A program made the translations under genes and the position numbers. A DNA stretch of 64,000 nucleotides. Source: Clarkia xantiana subsp. parviflora (taxonomy: Eukaryota > Streptophyta > Magnoliopsida > Myrtales > Onagraceae). Where the stretch lies: positions 19,775,901-19,839,900 of the forward strand of contig JAPTYO010000013.1 in assembly GCA_036873135.1 (NCBI GenBank). The letters run 5' to 3'. Positions within the stretch are counted from its first letter, which is position 1, and each line of letters begins with the position of its first letter. Below are positions 1-11,501 of the stretch, piece after piece. The notes under the pieces were generated by a model. The model saw only the letters and a list, made by a program, of their open reading frames with translations, was not told the DNA's origin and searched no databases.

Positions 1-2
1 TC

Positions 3-919
3 CTACTCATGTGTGGTGAGATTGACATTGAATTCCATAGGGGTTTCAGCAGGCCTTGCAGCCCCTAGGCCAGCATCTTCAATAAGCTCAATTGCATACT
101 TCCTTTGGTTGATTACAAGACCTCTATCTGATCTTGCAATTTCTAGTCCCAAAAAGTATCTCAAGTCTCCTAAATCCTTCAGTTTGAAGTGTGTTTGGAG
201 TGTGTTTTTCAATTGATTGATCATCTTGGTGTTGGAACCACTGATTAGAAGATCATCAACATAGGTGGGAAGAAAAACTTTTTCATCACCTTGTATCTTG
301 ATGAACAAGGAATGATCTGAGGCACATTGCTTGTACCCATTCTTCAATAAGGTTTGGGTGAGCTTGATGTTCCATTGTCTTGAAGCTTGTTTAAGGCCAT
401 ACAAGGACTTCTTGAGCTTGCATACATGTTTGGGGTACCCCTCAAGAGACTTGGAAGGATTGAAACCTTGAGGAATGTCCATGTACACTTCCTCATTTAG
501 ATCACCTTGAAGAAATGCATTGTTAACATCCATGTGGTACAATCCCCATGATTTGGCAGCTGCCAAAGCTAATATGATCCTCACTGTGTCCATTTTGACC
601 ACAGGAGAGAATGTCTCATTGAAATCAGTCCCTTCAATCTGAGTGAATCCCTTGGCAACCAATCTTGCTTTGTATCTTTCAATGGAACCATCAGAATTGT
701 ATTTGACTTTAAATACCCATTTGCAACCAATTGAAGATTTACCTTGTGGAAGTTCCATTAGCTCCCAAGTGTTGTTGTTCTGAAGGGCTTGCATTTCTTC
801 CTTCATAGCTAAGATCCATTTTGGGTCTTTGATTGCTTGTTTATAGGTGGTTGGTTCTTTGATCTTGTCAATTGTAGCCAAGAAGCATTTGTATTGTGGA
901 CCCAAGTTGTCATAGGATA
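3..919 (-). pseudogene. Copia-1 reverse transcriptase, N-terminal part
   Basis: Open frame of about 300 residues for the copia reverse transcriptase (RVT_2 type): the GCKWVFKVKYN start, FNETFSPVVKMDT, the YHMDVNNAFLQGDLNEEVYM block, the SLYGLKQASRQW block, and the catalytic YVDD at roughly residue 220. It is cut at the left by the window edge and at the right by the Gypsy-1 insertion at codons for YVSYDNLG. The frame itself is open. It has no start codon of its own because it is part of a gag-pol polyprotein. Conserved catalytic residues suggest it worked before Gypsy-1 split the element. Confidence 0.92.
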
Positions 920-1613
920 TGTTGCATCACGGTGGAACTCCGGTACGGACTTTGACGGCAATCCTAGCTCCTTTGCTCCACGCAATCCTGCAAGAGGGGA
1001 TAGACCGGGCGGTGACCCAGAATCCCTCTCCGATGCTTAAATGAGTGCTCAATACGAACTGGCAAGCAATAATCTCAGAGTATGTAGTTTAACGTAACGT
1101 TCTGAGGTCACCTCTTGCCTTTTTATAGGCGAAGAGATGCCTCAGGTACATGATGAACCGTTGGGGGTGGTTAGCCTGTATCCTGCGTATCTCGGATGTG
1201 ATCTCGCTTATCTCGGCCACGCCCCGCGTATCTCGGCCACGCTCCGTGTATCTTAACCACATTCCGCGTATCTCGGCCACGCCCCGCGTATCCTGGCCTT
1301 ATCCTCTGGTAACGAGTCCCGACTCCCGTCGGAGACTCCAGAGTTGTCTCGTTGTGTCACCGCTCGGGGCCCCTCGTCATCGTGACAGGGCCAATCATTC
1401 TCAGGGATTCATCATCGGGGCCTACTTAAAGGCTTCTCATCGGGAGCTTCCAACTCATCTGTCGGAACCGACTCTGTCGGGACCTTTCATCATCGGGACT
1501 CCCTTCGTCGGGACCCTTCTCCTAGGTCGTCTTGACCTTCATTTTGGGCCTGGTGGGCCTGTCTGCCGTTTTCTCATCGTTAAAGGGCCTGACGGCTGTA
1601 GTCGAACCCATCA
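920..1613 (-). repeat. Gypsy-1 3' LTR
   Basis: Starts TGTTGCATCACGG and ends GAACCCATCA on the plus strand (TG...CA). It matches the LTR at 11502-12195 over its whole 694 bp with four single-base differences seen by eye. U3 carries repeats of a CGCGTATCTCGGCCACG motif (about 1185-1300). Confidence 0.97.
1102..1145 (-). promoter_or_regulatory. TATA box in the loop of an inverted repeat (3' LTR copy)
   Basis: Arms CTGAGG and CCTCAG enclose further pairing blocks (CTCTT/AAGAG, GCC/GGC) with small bulges. The 8-base loop at 1120-1127 reads TATAAAAA in the element's sense. The same arrangement occurs in the LTRs of Gypsy-2 and Gypsy-3 with different sequence. Confidence 0.75.
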
Positions 1614-1626
1614 TTTGCCCCCAAGA
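1614..1626 (-). other. Gypsy-1 polypurine tract
   Basis: On the minus strand the bases just before the 3' LTR read CTTGGGGGCAAA, a purine-rich tract suited to priming plus-strand DNA. The same tract abuts the 3' LTRs of Gypsy-2 and Gypsy-3. Confidence 0.85.
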
Positions 1627-1996
1627 CATGAGGGACTTTTAGTTCGTCGTGTCTTCCAACTCCCGACCTCCCGATATTGGAATCGAGGATCTTTCCCTTG
1701 GTTTAGTCATTCAATTATCAGTCTTCTTCTTCACGTATCCTCAGCGTTTTGTAGATAACTGCCAAATCCCCGGGGTCTCCTCGGTTCCCAGTTCATTAAA
1801 TGCAGTAGATAGTGAAGCGACGTTTTCAGCCCACGTGCCTGATTTTTCGCGCCTGTCCTTTTCTGAAAAGTGCTTTTCAGGCCGTTTCATCATTACGTCT
1901 GTTGTCCTTCTGCATGTTTCATCTCAACGGTCCAGATTAAGACTCTTCGACTTCGACGACTCGGATCGAAGTGTCCCTTCAACTGCCTTCTTCGTC
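1627..1996. other. Non-coding spacer upstream of the antisense gene
   Basis: Lies between the polypurine tract and the antisense promoter. I see no credible gene. The part next to the tract resembles the equivalent regions of Gypsy-2 and Gypsy-3 (for example CCTCCCGATAT), and it includes upstream promoter sequence for the antisense gene. Confidence 0.6.
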
Positions 1997-2003
1997 TATA
2001 AAA
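1997..2003 (+). promoter_or_regulatory. TATA box of the antisense gene
   Basis: TATAAAA within CTATAAAACCCTAGCC, 167 bp before the deduced ATG at 2164. Gypsy-2 has CTATAAAACCCC at the matching place (33072-33078), about 150 bp before its ATG. Conservation in two diverged elements supports a real core promoter. The start site itself cannot be seen. Confidence 0.7.
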
Positions 2004-2163
2004 CCCTAGCCATGGTCACAATTTAACTTTTACCGTTTCCGAATTCTCAAAAGCTCTCTGCAATTTCTCTGTGATTTCAAGCTCTGTAATTCCGAAGGTT
2101 TTGGAGTTTCTCCGATCATCTTTCCGGCGACGCCTCATTCATCTCTTCAATCTCTACTTCATC

Positions 2164-4836
2164 ATGTCTGGTAAGGGCTTCCCCTTTGTTGCTTGTCCGT
2201 CTTTTCCTTGTTTATAGCTTTCCAAGAGTCCCACTGTGTTTTTCTTGCAATGGTTGCTTTTCAGACAGCGGGTCCAGCTCTGAGGGGAGAAAACCTTTTC
2301 ACTTTGATTATGCTCTGAATGAGATCTCCAATACTGCTTATGATGCAGCCCTCCGAGAGGGTTGTATCACTATTACCTGGGAACCCCGTTTCCCATATCC
2401 TTGGCCTCGCCCCTCGAGTAACCCTGAGGTTACTCGTCCCCAAGAAGGGGAGGTATTTGTCTCTACGGGACAGGTATCAGCGGGGATCAGATTCCCCTTT
2501 TGTGGTAATCTGGTCGAGATGTGCCACCATTACAAAACGCACCCCACTACTTTTTCTCCCCATGCCATCCGCCTATGGAACGCTTTTCAAGTTCTCTGCT
2601 TCCGACAGAAGTGGGTCTACAGCCTCCAACTCTTCAGAACCTTCTATGGGATGAAGTGCAACGAGGCGGGGGTTTGCGCCTTCTACCCTCGGATGCCTAA
2701 GTGGAGTAAGCAGCAGCTTGCCCGGTGTGGCTGGACCAATGACACCTGGAAGGTGGTCAAGGGTCGGGGACTCTTGGTTGACACGGGGTCCGACAACAGT
2801 AGCTGGAAGAGGAGCTACTTCTTTATCCGACATTCTTCGATTCCCTGGCCTCGGTGGGAGGTGGCAGCAGACCCTCCGCCTGCCTTCCATACTTATGCCG
2901 ACGAGGATTTTGAAACTCTTCAACTTATTCAGCTTTACCGATGGGGGGAGTCTTACACTCCCCTCAACGCCAACTCACTCGTGGAGCGGGACCTGGTGCA
3001 CGCCGGGATCCGACTCCTCGATATTATCTCTGGGGGGCAACTCTTCGACGGCCCTTCTAATATGGTTCCTTGGGTAAACTTCTAACCCTTCTTCGTTTAC
3101 TGTTTGCAGCCAAGAAGGTATCTGTGCTGACCGATCTATTCCTTAAGCAGCGGGAGACTGATGCTGTCCGCCCCTCGCGGAAGAGGAAATCCGCAAAGAA
3201 GGCTGCTGCTCAGTCGGGGTCTCCTTCCGCGGGGCAGCCCAAGCGGAAGCGGGTGGATCTGGACCAGCTCTTCGATGTCCAGAATGCTGAAGAAGGTAAA
3301 AAGCTCCGACTTGCTATAAAATCATACAGGAGGATGGTCCCGAGGGATTTGATACCTTCAACCAAAGAGGCCCGCATTGCTGACGTTAATCGGATCCTTC
3401 GAGGCGAAACTCCACGCGTTCTGAAGGCGGGCTACTACCATTATCAGGGGAAGGATCAATACGTCTCCCGACGTATCATTTGGTGTAAGAATCCTGATGA
3501 ACTTCCTGATTACATTTCTGAAGCTTCTCATCCTCCAGGTGCAGGTCGCTCGGGAGCTCCATCGGGTGCCGCAGCTTCCGCGGATGCACCATCTTCAGCG
3601 GAGGTGCCTCCCTCAGCTGGGGAGAAGGCTCCGACTGGCGAACAATTTCGTCAGGTGGAAACCTTGGACTCCTCCGAGGAGACTGACGAGGGTGGCTCCC
3701 TTCGTCATCGTCGGAGGACGGGGCAATCCCCCTTGAAACCAACCCCTCAGGGGCCGCCTTCTTCATCCTCTCCGCAGCAGCGGCAGCCATCGCCCATCCA
3801 TAACTTCACTTATCGTCCTCCTCCTCCTCTTGCTCTCGATGGGAACTTCTACAGGCCCTTCGACCCTTCACAAGCGGATGCCCCCTGGACTCCTATCCAG
3901 ACGCTTCAAGGAGTCACGCTTACACAAGGGGAGCAGGACCGGGATCTGGCCCTGCATCTGTTGTCAGGCTCGATCCTGCCTACTATGCGGTATCCGATTT
4001 GCCTCAATCGGACGCACATGCATCGGGATGTCAGGGAGATGTCCATGCGCCGTATAGAGGTAAGACTTCGCTTCTTTCTTTTTGATGATAAATCGGGTTG
4101 TTTGTTTATTAACACTTTTTCTTCTTGTTTGTAGGAGCTCGGGGACTTCAACCGTCTTATCGGGTACGTCATCGCCTATGATGAGTCCCGGCAGCGGGAT
4201 CGGGCAGCCCTCGACCAGCTTAAGGAGGATCTTAAGGCCTCCCAGTCTTCGCGGGGAAAGCTTGTCAAGGAGCAGGCCGTCCTTGATCAGAAGGTTCGGG
4301 ACCTTCAGAAGCAGGTCGGGGACTTCGAGGGGCTCTTGAGGCAAGAGCGGCAAGAGCGGGAGGCGGCTGTGGACAAGCTGGTCCAGGAGAAGAAGGCTGC
4401 TGAGGACAAACTGGTCCTCGAGAAGAAGGTTCTGGAGGGGCAGATCGCGGGGTTTCCTGCGCAGCTGGTTGAAGCGGAGGCCAAGGGCCGGGAGGATTAT
4501 CAGAGATCCGAGGACTTCCAAGCCGATGCCGTGAAGTTCTTTGGCGCGGAGGTGGAGAACACTCTCTTCAATGCTGTTGAAGAGCTTCACCTGGAGTACG
4601 GGGACGCCATCAACTTTGACAAGTCTCCTTCCCTCGCTCCCTTTGCGAAGAAGTATTTTGCTCTTTCCGAGGAGAGTGATGGGGGGAGTACCCCCGTAAT
4701 TGTTGAAGATGCCTCTGAACTTCCAAGTGCGGATGCCCCGATAGTCGATCCTCCCGAGGCCAACCCTGTGGATCCTTCTGCTACCGACTCCGTGGACCCA
4801 GCTGCTGCCAATGCTGCCGACAAGGACCAAGCTTGA
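2164..4836 (+). CDS. Spliced antisense gene of a Tat-lineage element (aORF), four exons
   Basis: Function unknown. Deduced exons: 2164-2170 (ATGTCTG), 2265-3073, 3115-4059 and 4135-4836, giving about 820 residues. Introns begin GT and end AG. The third exon must start at 3115 (after AAG), because the nearer CAG at 3109 breaks the frame. The tiny first exon joins to give MSDSGSSSEGRKPF; Gypsy-2 gives MSDGESSSGGRKPF the same way. Residues about 70-150 (FVSTGQVSAGIRFPFCGNLV, then FRTFYGMKCNEAGVCAFYPR) resemble the plant family called putative gypsy type transposon (Transposase_28, PF04195); I infer this from memory of the family. The middle is basic then Pro/Ser-rich. Exon 4 is a Glu/Lys/Gln coiled coil (about 4180-4480). 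It runs convergent to pol. Extra antisense frames are known in Tat elements; their role is not. Confidence 0.8.
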
Positions 4837-5858
4837 ATGTTTATCTTTAGAGTCCTTGTATCTTCTCCTTTTTCGTCATTGTCGGGCCTTTGAGCCTTTA
4901 TCAACTATCAGACTTTCTCAGTTCCGATTTTCTCGATACATTTTTTCAAGTGGTTTTATACTTGCCTGGGTCGATACTTCGACACTTAAGACATTTTCGT
5001 ACGTTCTTCCCGACGATTTAATAACTTGCACCACTTAAGGCGACTTAGTCCCGCGCATCACTTAAGACGACTTAATTATTACTTAAAGTAAGTCTAAGAA
5101 TCACGCATCACTTAAGACGACTTAATTATTACTTAGAGTAAATCTAAGAATCACGCATCACTTAAGACGACTTGATTATTACTTAGAGTAAATCTATGAA
5201 TTGTGCACCACTTAAGGCGACTTAACATCGTGCACCACTCAAGGCGACTTTTTGATACTTAGAATAAATCTAAGGATTGTGCACCACTTAAGGTGACTTA
5301 ATATCGTGCACCACTCAAGGCGACTTTTTGGTACTTAGAATAAATCTAAGGATTGTGCACCACTTAAGGCGACTTAATATCGTGCACCACTCAAGGCGAC
5401 TTTTTGGTACTTAGAATAAATCTAAGGATTGTGCACCACTTAAGGCGACTTAATATCGTGCACCACTCAAGGCGACTTTTTGATACTTAGAATAAATCTA
5501 AGGATTGTGCACCACTTAAGGCGACTTAATATCGTGCACCACTCAAGGCGACTTTTTGGTACTTAGAATAAATCTAAGGATTGTGCACCACTTAAGGCGA
5601 CTTTTCTCGTGCACCACTCAAGGCGACTTTTCTCGTGCACCACTTAAGGCGACTTTACTCGTGCACCACTTAAGGCGACTTTGATACTTAGCATAAATCC
5701 ATGAATAACTCTTGATTGGAAGCAACCTCTTTATTTATTGACGGCACAAAATTGGCTTACATCGAATTAAACGATAAACAGCATACACCACTTAAGGCGA
5801 TTTTACATCGGGCACCACTTAAGGCGACTTTATCGGGCACCACTTAAGGCGACTTTCT
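4837..5858. repeat. Tandem array of CACTTAAGGCGAC units at the convergence of pol and the antisense gene
   Basis: About 190 bp of plain 3' sequence is followed by units built on CACCACTTAAGGCGACTT. From about 5055 three units of roughly 57 bp carry a TTACTTAGAGTAAATC spacer. From about 5205 to 5590 a 76-bp unit repeats, each with two copies of the core (starts of GCACC at 5281, 5357, 5433, 5509, 5585). Shorter units follow to the pol stop. Both transcription units end here. The same core in the same orientation relative to pol occurs in Gypsy-2. Confidence 0.9.
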
Positions 5859-8800
5859 TCAAGCATGGTGTTTCTTCAAGTGTTCGCCACTAAAAGAATG
5901 CTTTAACGTTCTGCCATCGAGGTCTTCCAACTTGTACGCATTTGGAGTTGGCATCCCCACGACCTTATAAGGTCCTTCCCATTTTGGTGACATCTTGTTG
6001 ATTCGATCCAAAAGGGTGAACTCGTTGCGACGCCAAACCAGCTCCCCGACGAAGAACTGTCGGGACTTCACTCGCCGATTGTAGTACCTGGCCGTCGCCA
6101 ATCGCATTCGAGCTTGGACTTCATCGGCTTCCCGCCTCTTCTCTTCGAGTAAGTCCAGGTCCAGACGTCTCACTTCATCGTTCGTCAGGAGCTCGTAATA
6201 TCTCATCCGATGGGACGCCACAGCTACCTCTACGGGGGCGACAGCCTCCGTGCCATAAACGAGGCCAAACGGAGTCTCCCCCGTTGATCGTTTGGGTGTC
6301 GTTCTAACAGCCCAAAGCACGTTTTCCAGTTCGTTCAGCCACTTGCCCTTCAAGGCATAGACCCTCTTCTTTAGGCCATCCATCACGATTTTGTTGGCTG
6401 ATTCCACCTGGCCGTTAGTCTGAGCATGGCGTACAGAAGCAGTCTGATGCTCGATGTTCAACTCCTCCAGATACCCCCCACACCTGAGAGCCGTTAAACG
6501 GTGGACCATTGTCGCTGATCACCACCTTAGGAATCCCGTATCTGGATACGATGTGGGTCTGGAGGAACTTGACGATCTGGTTCCCCGTTGTTCTGGCCAA
6601 TGCCTTCGCCTCTATCCATTTCGAAAAATAATCGATTGCTACAAGTAAATACTTACATTGTCCTTGTGCTTGTGGAAGAGGTCCCACCAAGTCGATGCCC
6701 CACTGCGCGAAGGGCCACGCGCTCTTGATGGATGTCAGATTAGCGGCCGGAGCCACGATACTCGGGGCGTACCTCTGGCACGCGTCACAGGATCGGACCA
6801 ACGCCGTTGCTTCCTTGCTCATCGTGGGCCAATAATAGCCCAAGTTCAGCACTTTCCTCATGATGGATCGGGCCCCTTCATGACAAGCCGCGACCCCTTC
6901 ATGCACCTCTTTCAGAATCCGATTGGTGTCGGGTTCTGCCACACACTTCAAGTACGGAGTCGAGAACCAGCCCTTCTTGTCCAGCTGATCGTCCAGCATC
7001 ACATAATTGGCCGCGATCCGACGTATCCTGTCCGCTGCTACTTTATCATCGGGGGCTGCCCCCGTAGTCAGGTACGCGACTATCGGGGTCATCCAAGTTG
7101 GCTCCTGCTCCGATCTCGCCTCAATGGCACACACCTGTGTTGGGTCGATGTTTGATAAGATCACCTTTTCTAAGAAGTGTACCTTCCGAATTTCTTCCAA
7201 GGGTGCCCCCAAGGCAAATTTGCTCAAGGCGTCTGCCTCTACGTTTTCCTCCCTCGGGATTGCCTCGATGTCGAAGCTTTTAAAGCTCTCCTTCAAGGTT
7301 TGTACCTCTCGTAGATACTTCTTCATTATCGGACTCCTAGCTTCGTATCGCCCTAGAATCTGGTTTACGATTAAAGCTGCGTCACACTTCACTCTTAAGT
7401 GATCGACTCCCGTGCCTCTAGCAATTTTCAGGCCCGTGATGAGAGCCTCATACTCCGCTTCGTTGTTTGTGGCCTTGAATGTTAAAGCCAAGGCGTATCG
7501 GAGCGGTTCACCTTCGCCCGGTGGTATCAACAAAAAGCCCGCTCCTGATCCGTCCGAACTCGCGGAGCCATCCGTGTACATCTCCCAGGTATTTTCCTTG
7601 TTTGGATGTTCTGATTGCTCTGCCCTCTCTGGTTGTTCTTCTATCGGGACCTCCATGGTTCCCCCCTCTACAGGGCCCGCTTCTTCCAGATCGGGGGCTG
7701 TAGATTCTGCTATAAAGTCCGCCAATGCCTGGCCCTTGATGGTCGTTCTTGGAGCAAAGTGTATTCGAAACTCACTAAGCTCTACTGCCCACTTCACTAA
7801 TCTTCCCGACGCATCCGGTCGGTTCAAAAAATGTTTCAAAGGCTGGTTCGTCAGCACAGTAATCTCGTGTGCGTGGAAATAAGGCCTTAGCTTCCGAGCA
7901 GTAATAATCAACGCAAAGAGGTACTTCTCAACGGCAGGATAGTTTAATTCAGACTTGGCAAACGCCTTGCTTACATAATAGACGGGGACTTGATTACCCT
8001 CGACAATCTTTACTAACACAGAGCTAATGGCAAATTCAGAAACAGCCAAATAAAGGTAGAGCGGCTCGCCTGGAACCGGTTTCGCCAACGGCGGGAGGGT
8101 GCGAAGGTGCTGCTTGAGTGCTTGGAACGCTTCTTCACATTTGGCGGTCCATTCGAATTTCTTGTTGGCCCTCAGGACTTCAAAAAACGGCATTGATCGG
8201 TCGCTGGCTTTGGACAAGAAGCGATTCATTGCAGCTAGTCGGCCATTCAGCACTTGTACCTCCCGATGGTTTATCGGAGACTGCATCTCCTCGATTGCCC
8301 TCAGCTTCTCAGGATTCACCTCTATTCCTCTCTGGCTCACCATGAAGCCTAAAAACTTCCCTGAGTGGACTCCGAAGGCGCATTTCGTCGGGTTCAAGCG
8401 AACTTGGTGGAGCCTCATCCGCTCAAATGCCATGGTTAGGTTGTGCACGTGATCCTCGGCTTGTCGGGACTTCACCAGCATATCATCCACGTAAGCCTCC
8501 ATGGTTTCCCCCAGCATATCTCCGAACAGCTTGTTCACCATCCGCTGATAGGTTGCCCCAGCATTGATCAACCCGAAAGGCATGACATCGTAGTGATAGA
8601 TGTCACTGTCTGCATAGAACGCTGTATGGGGAGCCTCTTCCTTGGCCATCTTGATCTGGTTGTAGCCTGAATACGCATCCATGAAACTCAACAGCTCATG
8701 TCCCGACGTGGCATCCACCAGCTGGTCGATTCTCGGGAGTGGGTAACAGTCCTTTGGGCAAGCCTTGTTCAGGTCGCGGAAATCCACACACATTCGCCAT

Positions 8801-9830
8801 TTCCTGTTAGTCTTTTTTACCAGCACGGGATTAGCAACCCAGGTTTGGAATCGGAGCTCTTTGATAAACCCAGCATCGAGCAACCTGCCCACCTCCTGCT
8901 GGATCGCGATCTTCTTGTCCGTGCCCATTGGACGCCTTTTCTGTGTGATAGGCTTGATCGCGGGGTCTATCTTCAGCTCATGTACGATCACATCGGGACT
9001 GATTCCTGGCATATCGCTGGGGGACCAGGCAAACAGCTCCTTGAACTCCTTTAATAATTCAATTAATTTCTGGGCTGTCTCTTCAGTCAGGGCAGACCCG
9101 ATTTTCACCTTCATCTGTGGTCCGTCGATCTCGACTTCTTTCAGATCTTCTACGGGGGCGGGAAGCCCAAACTCCTCTCTAGGGTCTGTATCTGTCTGAA
9201 GGACAGTCATGGCCTCTCGCCTTCTCCTTCGGGTGGCGTTAACATAGCATTTTCGAGAAGCCACCTGGTCGCCCTTAACCTCTCCGACTCCATGGTCGGT
9301 CGGGAACTTCATCTTCTGGTGCACTGTCGAGGCAACAGCCATCAGGGGATTAATGGTGGTTCTCCCGATAATCGCGTTGTAGGTCCCCGCGGAATCAACC
9401 ACGACAAACTCCACGTTCCTCCTTTCTGATTTCCACCCGCTACCAAACTCCACTGGTAAGGTGATTACTCCTAGCGGATAGGAGGTTGAGCCAGAGAACC
9501 CGACCATCGGGAAGTTTGCCTCCTTTAGATCTTTCTTTGTTTTCCCCATAGCCTCCAGCGCGTCCATGAATAGAATGTCGGAGGAGCTCCCTCCGTCGAT
9601 TAGAATTCTCTTCATTTCGAACCCGTCTACATCCAAGGTTACCACCAAGGCATCGTCGTGCGGAGTCTCCACGCCTATGAGATCTTCCGACGAAAAGGAG
9701 ATTACCATCTCTTCTTTCAAGGTCCAGGATCGAGACCTCTTACCCAACACCACCGCCGTAGGGATTCTAGAGGCATAGACCTCTCGGGCGGATGAAGTAT
9801 CACCTCCAGCAGCAAATCCTCCGTGGATCA
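5859..9830 (-). pseudogene. Gypsy-1 pol: protease, RT, RNase H, second RNase H, integrase
   Basis: One long frame from the gag side to about 6490, then a frameshift into a second frame ending at 5859 (HLKKHHA, stop). In order: aspartic protease with IDGGSSSDILF; RT with FRDLNKACPKD, FMDAYSGYNQI and YVDDM; a first RNase H whose usual acidic residue is replaced (LYLYLAVSE); a second RNase H with YTDGS, NNEAEYEAL, KCDAALIV and VEADALS; integrase with a zinc-binding HHCC part, GIDLVGPLP, ISDNGPPF and NGQVESANK, then a chromodomain-free C-terminus. The frameshift falls between the second Asp and the Glu of the integrase triad, so this copy cannot make a whole integrase. Confidence 0.93.
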
Positions 9831-11447
9831 CATTGATAGTGCCTCGTCTCTCCTTGCGAGCACCGGATGACTCTGGATCGGTTCTCTTCTTCTTTGGGGA
9901 CCGATCGCGGGATCGGGAACGGGACCGCGATCGGGACCGAGAGCGGGATCGACACCGCTTATCCCCGACAAATTCTTTGAGCTTCCCCTTCTGGATCAGC
10001 TTTTCGATCTCCTTCTTCAGTTCCCGACAGTGATTGGTGTCGTGACCATTTGCGCGATGGAATCGGCAGTAGCGATCTGTGCGAGATCCCAAGAATTCTC
10101 CATCCTTCTTTGGGGGGTACCGGGAGATACCCTGTCGTTCCATGACCGTCAGTACTTCCGCCATGGAACAGTTGAGAGGAATGTCGAGATCCTCCCGCTT
10201 ATCCTTCCTTGAAGAGCGCCTATCGTCCCTCCGATCTGGGCGGCCTCGATTTCTACTACTGTCGGGTTTACCTTTTGGTTTGCGATCGTCAGAAGGTTTA
10301 ACCGACTGCTTCCCTTTGTTTGACTTTGGGGGCTCCAACTCTCCTGCAGCTATCTTCGACTCCTGTACATCGATTTGCCGTTTCACCCTCTTCTGTAGTG
10401 CTTCCATATTCCACACAGCTTTCTCAGCCACGCTGTGCATCAGGTCGGAGCCATAGGGGGCCGTTAAGTTCCGAATGAAGGTACAGATGGTCTCACCTTC
10501 TGAGATCTCTTCATCGATCTCCGCCACACTGGCAGTATACCGCTGGTAATAGTGTGCCAGCGATTCGTCGGGACTCTGCACCACCTGGGTCAGGGATCTC
10601 ACGCTCTTCAATAGATGTCTCCGACCCTGGTACTGCTGAATGAATCGGTCGTGCATATCTGCCTAGCAAGTGATGCAGCCTGGGGGCAGACTAAAGAACC
10701 AGGTTAGGGCTCTTTCTCCAAGTGTGTTCGGGAACAGCGTACACACTATGTCTTCACTCGGGGCTCTTCCCAGACACGCCATGAGGTGTTTCTGGACATG
10801 GCGAACCGGATCTCCTTCGCCATCGTACTCCTTTATCGTGGGGATGCCTAGCCCCGGCGGGGCTAGGGTGTCGATGAGTCGGGGAACGAAGGGATGAGTG
10901 GATCGATCCCTTAGCTCCGACACCAGCGGCTTCTGTTCTCCCATGCAGATGTTCACGATCTTTACCACCTGGTCGGGAGTGTAGGACCATTCAGGGGAAT
11001 GGTCCTGTGCTGTACTGGTCCTGGCCCATCAACCACGAACCTCTCCGGTTGACCGGATGCTCTATTTCTGTCCTGGCCTCGGGGCGGGGCTTCATGTGCG
11101 TTCCGACCCTCTGTTGGTGGGGCCACTTCCTCCAACGGGGGCATCTCCTCCTGCCTCCTCGCAGCTTCTCTCCGATCCAAGAGAGCCTCTACGGCTGCCA
11201 GAAACATGGGCATGGCTTCTACCACGACCCTTGTCAAGTCTGTAGCTGGGGGAGCCTCCTGCCCCCTATTGCCCTGGTGCTGAGGAGCAATGTCTTCGGG
11301 ACCTTCATTGTGCCCCCCTGTCTAGGAGAGCTCAGCCGGGGGATGGTTCTGGTTTTCCTCCTGTTCTGGTACTGAATCCTGATTTGTTGCAGCGGGGTGA
11401 CGGGAACCACCGGATTGTCCCTGTCTTCTGTGCTTGCCAGCCGCCAT
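9831..11447 (-). pseudogene. Gypsy-1 gag
   Basis: Start chosen at 11447 (MAAGKHRRQGQSGG), since Gypsy-2 and Gypsy-3 begin the same way (MACKQ, MAGGG). The retrotransposon gag domain follows (GDPVRHVQKHLMA, LGERALTWFFSLPP, then FIRNLTAPYGSDLM). Next comes a CHHC knuckle (YCRFHRANGHDTNHC) and an RS-rich stretch of alternating Arg and Ser (plus coordinates about 9895-9960). Breaks: a frameshift near 11330, a 1-base deletion near 10985, and a TGG-to-TAG stop at 10660-10662 where the other two elements have Trp. Capsid function would be lost. The frames are otherwise well conserved. Confidence 0.88.
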
Positions 11448-11482
11448 CGATCGAGTAGAAGGCATATCAGCTTTTTGTTTGT

Positions 11483-11501
11483 TTCCCACAGACGGCGCCA
11501 A
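11483..11501 (-). other. Gypsy-1 primer binding site
   Basis: TTGGCGCCGTCTGTGGGAA read on the minus strand, directly inside the 5' LTR. All three Gypsy elements share it. It starts like the Athila/Tat primer site TGGCGCCG; I do not assign the tRNA. Confidence 0.85.

Noticed and set aside
1150..2026. Plus-strand frames of 202 and 125 codons across the LTR and spacer
   Set aside because: They span LTR, polypurine tract and promoter of the antisense gene; an equal frame appears in the other LTR.
5030..5858. CRISPR-like regular repeats
   Set aside because: A plant retrotransposon setting, spacers that are themselves repeats, and no cas genes.
9566..10456. Plus-strand frames opposite Gypsy gag-pol
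   Set aside because: Shadows of the well-supported minus-strand polyprotein.
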